Below, in pieces: positions 24,741 to 35,962 of a stretch of 64,000 nt of DNA. Each line of letters opens with the position of its first letter. Position 1 is the stretch's first letter. Source of the stretch: Hygrocybe punicea (Eukaryota; Basidiomycota; Agaricomycetes; Agaricales; Hygrophoraceae); assembly GCA_963556145.1 (NCBI GenBank), contig OY744465.1, positions 5,890,001-5,954,000 of the forward strand. The letters are read 5' to 3'. A program made the position numbers and the translations under genes. The notes under the pieces were generated by a model, which saw nothing but the letters and a program-made list of their open reading frames with translations, was not told the DNA's origin and ran no database searches.

Positions 24741-26655
24741 CTAAGGGCCAGGGTCCAGTTTAGATGTTGACACCTTGAGAGATGAAGGCCTTGTTTGGCT
24801 CTGTGTAATCGAGACTAGGATATCATGAGGAACGATATTGCTCCAATCTACATCCATTGATAAACAGCCTGGCTCCGCCGGGGTCGACAACTGATGGCGT
24901 GACGATGCACGCGTATTGGGACAGAATCCTAGGATATTGATAAGATCAGATGTGAAATCTATATAGAGTGTGATGTGCATACCCGGAGTTGGAGACTTCT
25001 TCGGAGGCTTCGCTGGCTGGAGCCTTTCTGCGATAATACCGGCTTGCTCCGATGCCAGATCCAACTTCCTCCTCTTTGCTGTCTCGCCGTCCTCGTGATC
25101 GCCGCTGAGAGAGTCCTGTATGGGTTTGGGAGGTCCATCGTTGTCGTGCATGATTACATCGTCATCAGAATGCAACAACCCCTCCCATTCTGGTCCTAAC
25201 AAGCCCAACTTTGCGGATTCCAGTGGCACATCATCCGACTCGGAGGAGACGGGTGGTTTAACTTCCACTGTCAATTTTTCGGATTCCGATTTCTTGGATC
25301 CGCGCGACGGCGCAATTTCGACAGCGACTGCAATATGTCAGTGCATTAATCATAGCAACGTGAGCAACGTACGCATTTGAGCCTTGGACCGCTTCTTCTT
25401 TACCGGGGCTAAGTCTTCCTCCATCTTTACGTCGTCTATACATGAATAAATGTGTTGGATTATCGTTTTGATATTCGGAATTCAATAACTCACCGTCATC
25501 GTCATCCTCGGCTTTGGACTTGATTGTGCGTTCTGTCATGAAGAAGGGTTTTCATGTATGACAATCACAGACAATGAAAGTACTTACTGGACTTGGGTTT
25601 GGGCTTGGGCTTCTTTTTGTCCTTCTCGGACGAATTGTCTGCGCCACCTGAATATTCAGTACATCTATACACCGGTATGGTAGAAAATTTGTACAAACCA
25701 GCAGAAGATGTCTTCTGTTTTTTGACCGATTTTGACTTGGCTTTGCCCTTGCCCTTGCCCTGGGGAACCAGCTCCTCTGCAAATGTATTATATCATTAGC
25801 ACAATCACATATGTAATTATAGATCATACCTTCATCGTCCTCCGCCACATCGGCATCGACGAGGACACTATGTCCTTTACACCAAGCAATAACCTGACCG
25901 ATTATTTCGAGCTTTGTGGCATCCGGAAGCCCACCGAACAACCAATTTGCAGAGGTTCCGCTGTGCCATGCTGGCACAGATTCGTCGTATTTCGCCCAAT
26001 CTATGATGCCAGATGTCATAATCCATTTGTCTGCCAATGCGTATATATACTCACCGAGGTCCTCTGTCATGGTCTCGGTGCTAACAGCGCCATGTTGAAT
26101 CAATGCCGATGGAGAATGCTTGCCGACATAAAACTCTTTGAGGAGCCAATCGTCGAAAATCTTGCTTCGCCAGTCACGGGCAACCTCGTTGGCCCGTTTT
26201 GCGACCAAAACCTCTGCCCAAATTTCGTCCATGATGGTGTCGGTATACTTGAGGTAATCCCGAAGTAAATCGGTCCCTTCCTTATCGTTTTTGATGTAGT
26301 CCGGCGAGTAGTGGGGTGCCTTGTTGTATGCGACGGCTGCTGTCGCGTAGATGTACATATCCATTTGATAAATCAATCGACACAGCGGTTCCTCGTATCG
26401 TTCGGGCATTTCCCGCCATAACTCGCCTCGGGCGGTGGCATCATGAGGGTGGGTCTTCAGTACATAGAGATTACGAGAGAAGACGGGAACGGTGCCGGAT
26501 TCCTTGTTGGGTGCCGGAATCTTCGGCGGGACCATGTACTGGATTTGGAAGATGCGATGCAGCTCCTGCAGCTTTTTGGGCGGCGCATCAGGCCAGTATT
26601 TGAAAGCCGCGGGATTGACGGCGGGAGTCGAAGTTTTGACCACTGGCAAGGACAT
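24741..26655 (-). CDS. Gene Y: Lys/acidic-rich nuclear-type protein, unknown function
   Basis: Starts at ATG 26655 (MSLPVVKTSTPAVNP) and ends at TAG 24741. My splice model has six short introns with GT-AG ends, the first with its donor at about 25829. It gives one open frame throughout. The first about 275 residues form a globular-looking region rich in W, Y and acidic residues (KYWPDAPPKKLQELHRIFQ, YQMDMYIYATAA). The rest is low complexity: GKGKGKAKSK, KPKPKPKS, acidic clusters, and a basic KRRK near the end, which suggests nuclear location. I know no named domain for it. It sits just left of the element X palindrome array, transcribed away from gene 1. This copy looks intact; the mirror copy at 35963 is broken. 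Confidence 0.75.
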
Positions 26656-26994
26656 GGTAGCTGTAGTAGAATCTTTGTGGTGGGCGTCTGAGGGAAAAAA
26701 CGAGGGGAACGGAAAACGTTGGATGTCAGGGTCGATGCCCTGGCCTATGAAGCAACTGGCCAAGTCAGATGACCTGTCAACGACACATGTTTGGCATTGT
26801 ATACATTGATCGGACACGCGGTGTACAAATAACATACAACCAAACAGATTCTGAAGTTGTGCCGTAATACATCCTTAAAATGTCGATAAGTGCTATTTGT
26901 CATGTAGCTATACAAATATATATTATTAACTTGTGACACGTCGAAGAGATCAAACATGCTTGATGTTAATATACATAATGGTATGGTCATTAAC

Positions 26995-27895
26995 ATAGAC
27001 AATGGATTATCGAACGCTTGTCGAACACTCGTCGAACAGGCTGAACAGTGTTCGAAAAGTGTTCGACAAGTCAATGCTACATCAATAAATCAAGTGGAAT
27101 ATATATTAACGTAGCAATGACTTGTCGAACACTTGTCGAACAGGCCGAACACTGTTCGACAAGTGTTCGACAAGTCATTGCTACGTCAATAAATTAAGTG
27201 TAATATATATTAACGTAGCTACGGCTTGTCGAACACTTGTCGAACAGGCCGAACAGTGTTCAACAAGTGTTCGACAAGTCATTGCTTTGTTAATAAATCA
27301 AGTGGAATATATATTAACGTAGCAATGACTTGTCGAACACTTGTCGAACAGGCCGAACACTGTTCGACAAGTGTTCGACAAGTCATTGCTACGTCAATAA
27401 ATTAAGTGTAATATATATTAACGTAGCTACGGCTTGTCGAACACTTGTCGAACAGGCCGAACACTGTTCGACAAGTGTTCGACAAGTCATTGCTTTGTTA
27501 ATAAATCAAGTGGAATATAGATTAACGTAGCAATGACTTGTCGAACACTTGTCGAACAGGCCGAACACTGTTCGACAAGTGTTCGACAAGCCATTTCTAC
27601 GTTAATATATGTTCCACTTAATTTATTGACGTAGCATTGACTTGCCGAACACTTGTCGAACAGTGTTCGGCCTGTTCGACAAGTGTTCGACAAGTCATTA
27701 CTACGTCAATAAATTAAGTGTAATATATATTAACGTAGCTACGGCTTGTCGAACACTTGTCGAACAGGCCGAACACTGTTCGACAAGTGTTCGACAAGCC
27801 ATACGGACATTGATTAACGCATCAAGATGCATATGACTAACCGAACACTTGCCGAACAGTGTTCGGCCTGTTCGACACGTGTTCGGCAGGTCGTT
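26995..27895. repeat. Element X left palindrome array (copy B)
   Basis: Eight or nine units at a spacing of about 104 bp (208 bp for the full alternating period) each hold a 54-bp palindrome. It has two direct CTTGTCGAACA half-sites, an 8-nt centre GCCGAACA, and two TGTTCGACAAG half-sites. Spacers of about 50 bp contain TACGTCAATAAATTAAGTG or ATATATTAACGTAGC and alternate. At 27640-27700 and 27840-27890 the centre is flipped. The open frames here (reading SNTCRTGRTLFDKCS) come from the palindrome and are not genes. Confidence 0.9.
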
Positions 27896-28171
27896 ACATT
27901 GTTATTCATTCTAAAGACAAATATGGGTGCACAACCAACCCCTTGCCGATCCAACCGGGGGAGCATCATTGTTGCCGTTGTCACCTGACACGAATCTGAT
28001 ATCATTGATAGTCAAAACGATTATCCAAACTTGATTAACTCTTCTTCTCCTTCACACTCACCATCTCACAACACATCCCGAGTTATAGAACACATACCGG
28101 TATATCACAGTACCATTCTGAACCCCGTTGAATTTACAAACTAACATAATCTGATCTGTTAGACCTTCAAT

Positions 28172-29990
28172 ATGCCCAAATCTCGCAAGGAAGTTGGCTA
28201 TGAAGTGTGCTGCCACATCTGTCCAGGACGAAACTGCCTCTCGATCCAGACGCAAACTCTCCTTTGGAAAAAGGAAGGAAGTTCCTGTCAGCGCCATTGT
28301 GGATCCGCAAGCAAGCATCCAAATTGCATCGCATCCGGTACCTGTCCTCTATCCAGCTGTATTGGACGGAAGGGCGCAGAAAATTCCATAGGTGTTCGAA
28401 ATGCTACTGAAGAGGAACTTGCGTTGTTGCCATCGACGGCGTCCAATACACCAGATCCCACTTCCGATGTGGAGATGGAGGATGCAGCCATGAGCACGAT
28501 TACACAGTCCGTCAGGACCGATCCCGTTTTCCACATAATCTTTGTTCTTGATCCCACCACCCGTATTACAAGCAAAGCCGCTGCAACCAATGATCTTGCA
28601 TTCGTCAACGTTACGATTTCACAAGACGAGTATGAAACCGTCTTGCACCTTGATGGTTATATTCACAATCTCAAGGCGCACAAGACGCGATATTTCATTT
28701 GCATGCAGGAATGGGTGTGTATATTTTAAAAATGTATGGAGAATTATCGCTAAAGAATACTTTCCAATTCCAGGTTTATGTTGCTATGCGAATGCACCAC
28801 TGGCGGTGTGACGAGCCCAACAGTGCAATACGCCACTTCAATGTTGAATACATGTTTTGGCCGGAGTTCGCTCATGCCATGCTCAACTCACCGGGGTCGA
28901 ACATAACATGGAATAAGTTCAAATCCACCGATTGCGTATTTGGTGGTGTGGACATGGGAATGTCCTATATGTAAGCGTGTCAAACATTTTTGCCGAGTTT
29001 CCTTTCTTTTTAATTCGGTTAATTCGAATGTCATCTATAGTGGTAATCAATATGGTATAACGGTCGAAAACATGTCGACATTCTTGGCCGGAATTGACCA
29101 GCTGTGTCGAACGATTCAGGTGTGGCCACCACCGAAACAAATGAACACCGTGCATTCGAAATGGATGCAGATGCAAAACTTGCTCCATGTCGCATTGTCA
29201 AGGACGCACACGATGCGACCACAATCAAGGCTGCTGAAGGACAGTGAACCGTTTCCACCGAACATTGTTTTGAAGCGAACGCATAGTGACACCGGTCACC
29301 ATGTGTTGTTCCCGGGCGATCCAAGGCGGAATTGGGACTATATGCGCCTGAACTGTGAGGTCCCCGGTTCATGTTGGTTCGGTCAAACCTATGTTGAGCC
29401 GCTGGCCAAGATCGGAGAATGGCGAGTGTTTTTGTTAGGTGGAAGGGACATTTACACGGTCCATACGCATTACAACAAAGAGAGCAAATCATGGAGGTGG
29501 GATATTGTGACGACCTTCTATACGTTAGAGGAATTGAGGTAGGCAGATGCCCTCCGTCTCGCATTACATGTTCACGAGTTTTTGGCATTTTCCAAGATCG
29601 TTCCAAGCACAGGGAATGCTCATGAAGACTGATGTTTGCAATCCCGATCACGGCTCCATTGCAATTCGAGATCAAGCAAGACAGCAATTCTTCGGCTTCG
29701 TACGAGACACCTACGAGGGGCTGTATGCCATAGAGTCGACGTTGATTGGTGGGAAACCTTCAATGAGTGTATTCTGTCGCATGGACATTTCGCTCATTGT
29801 TGATTCAAACACCAACAATGTCAATTACTTCGTGAACGAGATCGAACGGTATCACACCTGCAGCTTGTGGTCCAACATGAAGCAAGGCGCGAAATCCGCT
29901 CGGGCACCAATTGGATCTTTTGCGGACACATTTTCGGCGGTATTTTATAAATGGCTTGTAGACATTACAAATGTATACTCATATTTTTGA
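28172..29990 (+). CDS. Element X gene 1: Cys/His-rich plus ATP-grasp-like protein (copy B)
   Basis: Splice model: 28172-28714, 28774-28970, 29041-29538, 29597-29990, giving 543 residues with all phases fitting; introns are 58-70 bp. Residues 1-75 hold conserved Cys/His (CHICPGRNC, CQRHCGSA, CIASGTCP), probably metal-binding. The C-terminal half looks like an ATP-grasp ligase fold: WPPPKQMNTVHSKW (pre-domain), NIVLKRTHSDTGHHVLFPGD with K325, YVEPLAKIGEWRVFLLGG with E373 and R375, RMDISLI with D476, and FVNEIE with N493 and E494. These match the usual Lys, Glu, Arg, Asp and Asn-Glu positions that bind ATP and Mg. The fold is my inference; no substrate can be named. A diverged homologue with identical intron positions is at 47402. 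The last 54 nt are duplicated at 49456. Confidence 0.75.
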
Positions 29991-30165
29991 ACTTCACTTG
30001 TACATTAGTCAACTTTAAATGTCACAAATCGGATCTCATGTCTGAGAGGCACGAAACGCTTTGATTTCAATGGTAGGTACATTACAAATTCAAGGCAACA
30101 TAAAGAGAATTGGCAATAGGCCACGCTGCATGGCACACTAGTTTCATGACGAGAAAGACGACAAG

Positions 30166-32186
30166 TTAATGAGAGACGCCCAATACCATCACCCACTGCA
30201 CATTTAGGGAAATACTCTTCAACAAATCATCAGAGCGTTTGAAGGTATTGATCGTGTGGCCGACCACAACGCACGATTCTGCAGGAACATCGCCTGGAAA
30301 GTGGGGGAGTTTCTGAAGTATTTTGAGGGTGTCGGTAAAGTCCGTTTTAACTTTCCGGGCATCATAGATTGGGACTATGAATACAGGCATCAAAAACGAA
30401 ACCAAGGACATTGTGTGAGAGAGAATAAAACTAACCAATGTCATGGAATGACAGCGCAGTCTTTTGGTAAGATGGAGCGGGACGTCGAGTAAAAGGACTA
30501 GACTGCACAAATTTCGAAGAGGAAGCTTCTATTGAATATGAGTAAGGATTGATAACAGAGCATTGAATGTATACTCACTGCTAGGAGATGCATCCATCCC
30601 ACTTGCCGCTGTCGTCGAGAAGGACAGAAAGTCCTTATATAGTTGTGCACGAAATTCCGCCTCACCAGTGACCATTCCAATGGCGCCAACATACCGCTCC
30701 CATTCTCCTGAGAGTAAAGCCCCTTGGATCACTTTGATCGGTTTTGTGTTCCCACCAACTTTTGGCTCATCAAGGAAGCATGAATCGACTAGAATGACAG
30801 AAGTGAAGATCGTTGGGATGGCACCAGCAACGGAGTGGAAGAAACTACGCCCAAATGCTCCAGTAGAGATATTGGCGGGATCGTCACGAGAAAGATTCGA
30901 GTACTTGCCAGATCGAACAAAGGTCACTGCGGAAAACAGCAAACTGTTATGCGATGTGAATTGTCTTTAACCATAAAGTCCTAGCTGACAGCTTACTTTT
31001 GGTTGACCTTGCGAATGTTGCTGATAACATCGCTGTACTGAGGATTGCCATTCCCTATAGCACTAGACCAAGATACCATGGCCGCGGCCCTATTCAATAT
31101 TAAGCATTGCTTAAGAAGATAAAACCGAATAGTTACTTAATGTTGACACAGTCCTTATATGTATCGACCAACTGAGGGTCTCTTGTACCAATGTCGGACT
31201 CATCTGTGTTTGGAGAGCATATGCTAAGCAAGGACATCAATTAAAAAAATAATAGACAGATGTAATGTACCTGGTGATTTGGTTTTGTGCATATGTCACA
31301 GCTCCGTCATCGCTACTGGAAACATTGTCGTCACTGATATCATGAAGACGGGTAGTCTTTGTGACTTTGGAGGAAATCGCCTTCATGGTTTTGATGGATG
31401 TATCAGAGTTGCTGATCATTTATTAATATATGAAGGACAAGAATCATATGAAGTATCATACCGAAGACCATTATCTGCATTTGATTTCTTAGAACCGAAT
31501 TCGAGTTTTGCGATAGGCCTACGACATGTCTAACATATGACCAATTATTCAATTTCCAACTCACATGAATGTTTCGTCGCTGTCGTCATCCTCATCATGT
31601 AATTGATGCTGGTTTGACTTTGTCTTCTTCGATGGAGAAGAGAATTTACTATGTAAAGCGATTAAAGAATACACAAATATAAAAGACATTATTTAGAGCT
31701 ACTGACCTGTCTTCGTCTTCCTCTGAAGCATGCCGCCTTTTACCGCTGAATATAAAGAATATTAGTTTGCATGAACAGTATAAATTGAACTTGCAAACCT
31801 TGCTCTATTGGTGGTCTTCCTGGACCGCCTATATTACTGAAGTAAATCACTAGTATCTGAAAATACAATTCATGAAACACACCTCATAGACGAGACGGGT
31901 TTGGCAATGCTAGCGACGCTATGAACACTAATAACGTCTTCGTCTTCGGAGTTGGCAATACTACTGGGTGGTCTAGTCATGGTGGATGAATCAGAATATT
32001 GGAATAAACACGTACACTTCATCATCGACAGGCTTGGTGGTGGTGACCTTCTTACCCTTCCTAGAAACAACAGTATGACCTTTATTCAGAACGAGCAGCA
32101 GTACATGAAAATAAATATACATACGAAACGGCGCTTGATCGAGCTTTGGACTGAGTCTTCACATTCACAGACTTCTTAGGAGCCAT
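30166..32186 (-). CDS. Element X gene 2: unknown nuclear-type protein (copy B)
   Basis: Starts at ATG 32186 (MAPKKSVNVKTQSKARSS) and proceeds through about ten small exons separated by 45-75 bp introns. The N-terminal half is basic and acidic low complexity (GKKVTTTKP, SEDEDVISVHSVAS, RRHASEEDED, SSPSKKTKSNQ, DDEDDSDE), typical of a nuclear protein. The C-terminal half is globular: VSWSSAIGNGNPQYSDVI, then GRSFFHSVAGAIPTIFTSV, GEWERYVGAIGMVTGEAE, and VVVGHTINTFKRSDDLL near the end. I do not recognise the domain. Relative to the remnant at 49290-49455 there seem to be 2 extra bases near 30206-30210. Without them the frame would run on to about 30005, so the present C-terminus (stop 30166) may be frameshifted. 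It converges on gene 1. Confidence 0.6.
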
Positions 32187-32330
32187 TGCAAAGATAAGAG
32201 CTTTAGGGCGAGGAATGAATCTGTGCGAGATATCGTAGATGAATGAAGGGTCGGATGTGGACGATACCATTGTGCTCTCATCGCTATTTAAGTACACTGA
32301 GACAGATCGAATACAATAAAGAACTCGTTT

Positions 32331-32519
32331 ATGGAGATCACACCGGCAGGTATGAAAACTACATCTGTTGATGGTTTGAAGGAGAACTATTCGGATCATA
32401 GCGCCATAAAAATGAAAAGAATCAGGGACATTCCCCATGATGTAGAACCCATGATTGACCAGCTGTTACGCTCAGCATCATCCAACAACATGGATATGGA
32501 TTACTGGTATGGAGAATAA
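32331..32519 (+). CDS. Element X gene 3: small 62-residue protein (copy B)
   Basis: An unspliced frame starts at ATG 32331, 145 bp upstream of and divergent from gene 2. The product is charged (MKRIRDIPHDVEPMIDQL) and has no recognised domain. It is kept in copy C, but within the recently copied tract, so conservation there is not evidence for function. It might be the first exon of a longer gene. The following 570 bp to gene 4 hold nothing else I can support. Confidence 0.35.
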   Translation: MEITPAGMKTTSVDGLKENYSDHSAIKMKRIRDIPHDVEPMIDQLLRSASSNNMDMDYWYGE

Positions 32520-33089
32520 TCAAACACTAAGTCTAATTAGGATTTTGGAATGTAGAACAGCTGTCACCGCATGGAACTGATCATAAGATCATAACACAGC
32601 CAAATCGGAAATAGAAGTTTATGTGACATATTTACTCATTTCCAAACAAATACAAACATCGGATCAACTATACTGACAGTTGCATCGGAAACAAATCATT
32701 CTGAATGGATAGGGGTTTCCTTTTAATGCTGTACAATAAGGAGGTCAAGCATTACGATAGCTGTCGATGTATATCCTGTCCTATAAAATGGAGAAAAACA
32801 ATAAGAATCTATTGAGAAGATCTGCAACACAAGAATGCAAACACCATACAGACATCACAAGTTCATGGAGGATGAACATGATGCACTGCCATAATCTCGA
32901 TGACGATCGAAAATGATTCATGATAAAACAGTCGAAAATTGCATTTGAATTATAAATCCCACTTCCACTTTGCAAATGGACACCTATTACGATTTCAAAA
33001 GCGCATGTCAGTCCATATACCACTGAAGGCATTCATACATTCAACTCTACTTTACAGCTGAACATTTAAGTAATCTCATATCGACACGG

Positions 33090-34151
33090 ATGGACAATGA
33101 TGACAGTCAACTCGCCAATGCTACAAATGTATGTTCAAATTTTACGATGTATGCTGTGTTTCATTACATTTGCAGATTTCGAATATCAATGTAGTTCATA
33201 ATGACTCACCAAATTGCTGGAAACTTACACGGCCGAGTACTGATACCACCGAGCATGAAGAACTTGTCTTAAGCTTACAGGCGATATTGGTGGCCAAAGA
33301 CCTACCACCAATCACCAGCAGGTATATTGTTCCATCACATAAATCGTAAACAATTGATATACATATATTTTCCAGACCACCCGAACATCGAACACCATTT
33401 CTTCGTCAGAGCATCCTTATAGCAGGTCTCAACATACCACTGTTCGAATCGTACCTTGACAACCTCCGCATCTTACATCAGAAACTGGCCCGTACTTTCC
33501 CAGAACGTGCAATGCTGGACTTCACGTCATCCACCTATATCGAATACACTGCATTATCTATTGGCACCCGGTACTTCACCGATCGCCGACATGACAATGT
33601 TTCATACCATATTCCATTCGAACACAATGTCGATCCCAAAGGTATCCTGTCATCCATGAGCAATACTCGATACTTCCATGGGACGGATAATGAGGTCCTT
33701 TATTTCAAGTTAACATCAGACGGAGGCCGGCATTGGTGAGTGCTCAGCACAACAATAGTTTGACCATTGATAATGATATAGATGACAGCTTTGTACCTGC
33801 CAGTCCAACTTGCTTCAGGATTGGTGACATTGTAGAAGTCCAGATGATGGTATCGGCGGTTTCAGTCAAGAACGACAAATTTAAGATGATACTCAATCTG
33901 CGCTCATTAGCACTGGTCAACAGCGAGTTTACCGAGGTACCAGACATATCTAATAATTCAATTAATAATAACTAATGTACATCCAGAATGCGACGATAGG
34001 TCGAACGAAGGCACCTCATCCTGCTCTCAATACTATGACCAGGATTAATATCAAACGTAATGTGGGTTATGTCCAGTTGACAGACGATGGTGAAGATGTC
34101 ATAGAAACCCGAAGACGTTTGACCAACCTGAGGATGAATGAAGCCGATTAA
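33090..34151 (+). CDS. Element X gene 4: FRIGDIVEVQ-type basidiomycete family (copy B)
   Basis: Splice model: 33090-33128, 33176-33321, 33376-33735, 33789-33936, 33987-34151, giving 285 residues in frame to TAA 34149-34151. It resembles the many basidiomycete proteins of unknown function that have a central segment of the kind SNTRYFHGTDNEVLYFK followed by FRIGDIVEVQMMVSAV and KFKMILNLRSLALV. From memory these are abundant, lineage-expanded and often near transposons. The C-terminus IETRRRLTNLRMNEAD is basic. No catalytic motif is visible. It is the last gene before the right array. Copies exist at 52609-53670 (almost identical) and 1-243 (diverged tail). Confidence 0.7.
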
Positions 34152-34499
34152 TATCTATTATAATTACGTTGTACAGTTACATGTGAACATCAATTTTATA
34201 TAATATTATGTTCTGCAATACGTTCACAAGTGAAATAACAACACAAATAGTTTCATAAAGTGACTGGATATCTGAGTATCATTTAATCGTAAAAAGTCGT
34301 CATCATTTTCCTGTGAATATAACTATTCAAACCGATATGGTATTTCTCATTCAATGGTCCGGCCTAACATGCATGGACATTTGCTCAGTACCTTTCAAAA
34401 ACCTAGAATTAATTGATAAATGTATGTATTGTACACACATATCATATAAAATTTATATTGTTGTGTAGTAAGAATGGGTTACTTGGATTACATCTGGAA

Positions 34500-35370
34500 A
34501 ATTTACTGAACACTTTGTTGAACAATATTGGACCCATGTAGCTACATCACAAAAACATCCGATATACTGCACTTAGATCTTGCCTTTCCACTGCCAGACA
34601 TCTGATATACTGCACATACCATTGGCTGTGCAATGGCAGTACCCCTGATTAAAACCGAGACACTTGTCGAACACTTTGTTGAACACTGTTGAACGGTTTT
34701 TCGGCCTGTTCAACAGGTGTTGAACAAGTGTATCATTAATAATACAATGTGCATTGTAAATCTAGCTACACCTTATATAATGTACGTAACTTTATTTATG
34801 CAAATGTAATGCTTCAGATGAAGCCTGGAACACTTGTCGAACAGCTTGTCGAACACTGTTCGGCCTGTTCGACAAGTGTTCGACAAGTCCATCATTAATA
34901 AACTCAATGTGCATTGTAAATATATCTACACCTCATATGATGTATATAAAGTACGTACCATTATTTATGTCATTGTAATGCTTCAAATTAAAGCTTGGAC
35001 ACTTGTAGAGTGGCTTGTCGAACACTGTTCGGCCTGTTCGACAAGTGTTCAACTAGTCCATCATTAATAAACTCAATGTGCATTGTAAATATATCTACAC
35101 CTCATATAATGTATATACAGTATGTACCATTATTTATGTCATTGTAATGCTTCAGATTGAAGCTTGGCCACTTGTTGAACACCTGGTTGAACACTGTTCG
35201 GCCTGTTCGTCAAGTGTTCGACGTGTCCATCATTAATAAATTCAATGTGCATTTTAAATCTAGCTACACCTCATATAATGTACATACCTTTATTTATGCA
35301 ATGGTAACGCTTCAGATTGAAGCTTGAACACTTGTTGAACACCTTGTTGAACACTGTTCACCGTATCTGA
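34500..35370 (+). repeat. Element X right palindrome array (copy B)
   Basis: Five clusters of CTTGTCGAACA-type half-sites near 34660-34730, 34830-34890, 35000-35055, 35165-35225 and 35330-35365, with about 165-bp spacing. Spacers share CATCATTAATAAACTCAATG and GCTTCAGATGAAGC-like inverted motifs. Collinear with copy A (595-1405). Confidence 0.8.
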
Positions 35371-35460
35371 CCAGTGTCCGATGTTCCTCCTGTAAATAAT
35401 TCTAATACATATTGCACAATATATGTATTTGTAGACACATTTGATGTATGGTTGTCAATT

Positions 35461-35785
35461 ACACTGGCAGTTCCTCAGAATACAGCTGGGACACTGGTTG
35501 AACCCGTCACAGAGCAATGTTCAGCGCCTTCCACTCATGTTAATTTGTAGTATTACTTATTCCCAATTTGGAGCCTGTGATCCGGCTGCCTTATTGTACT
35601 TTCTGATTGGGACAACAACTTCTCACAGTCAGCTCCGCCCAGTCACACGGATTCATAATTATTCCCAGGGCTTCAAAATTGTTCCCACAGTTTCAAAAAA
35701 TTGTTCCCACGGCTTGGCAAATTAGAGTGTGACCCTGAGTTTGAGAATCCACCGTATAGAACGATTCCCTTATAGGGACTCGTAA
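35461..35785 (+). repeat. Element X conserved right terminus (copy B)
   Basis: Same block as 1497-1814. It ends with CCCTTATAGGGACTCGTAA at about 35785. Directly beyond lies the diverged promoter side of the gene Y copy on the right arm. Confidence 0.75.
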
Positions 35786-35962
35786 TCTGTTGTTTATGCA
35801 TGCAAAGAAGCCGAACATGAGGTCGAACATGTGGCGATTGATCTGGTCACGTGGTCATGACATCTGTATTCATAGTCTGGAGCGTTGAGTAATAAATCCG
35901 CCCTTTTCTTTTGCTCTCAAATCGCCTCACACGTCGACCAAAAAACTTTGTTTTCATTTACC

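Larger units (their letters stand above)
15986..26693 (-). repeat. Left arm of the large inverted repeat
   Basis: Every base pairs with the right arm under position + position = 62618. From 15986 to about 26167 I find only scattered substitutions: 16027, the proline/leucine change in the third Helitron frame, two Arg/His changes in gene Y, and a few in gene Y exon 2. From 26168 to 26655 (gene Y exon 1) the arms differ at several percent. In the 5' UTR (to about 26693) similarity fades. The outer edge coincides with the Helitron 3' end and the flanks are unrelated beyond it. Confidence 0.9.
29937..34083 (+). repeat. 4.1-kb near-identical direct repeat, donor copy
   Basis: Identical to 49456-53602 (offset 19519) apart from about three substitutions near 33385-33640. 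Left of 29937 the two element X copies are clearly diverged (gene 1), and right of 34083 they become diverged again. The block starts inside the last exon of gene 1. Confidence 0.9.
26995..35785 (+). mobile_element. Element X copy B (putative undescribed mobile element)
   Basis: The boundaries are the left palindrome array and the conserved right terminus. Contents in order: left array, gene 1 (+), gene 2 (-), gene 3 (+), gene 4 (+), right array, terminus. The same order recurs in copy C at 46865-55129, and the right end alone in copy A. The left boundary is uncertain: gene Y may belong to it. No transposase, recombinase, reverse transcriptase or replication protein is evident, so it may be moved in trans or use an unrecognised enzyme. 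Base composition does not obviously differ from the neighbours. Confidence 0.6.

Noticed and set aside
27122..27836. Several similar open frames reading SNTCRTGRTLFDKCSTS
   Set aside because: They are translations of the palindrome array, appear on both strands and have no gene structure.
26995..27895. CRISPR-like regularly spaced repeats
   Set aside because: The spacers are themselves repeated, the repeats are long palindromes, and the genome is eukaryotic with spliceosomal introns.
28172..34151. KDZ-type transposon identity for element X
   Set aside because: Gene 4 resembles proteins often seen near such elements, but I find no KDZ transposase core.
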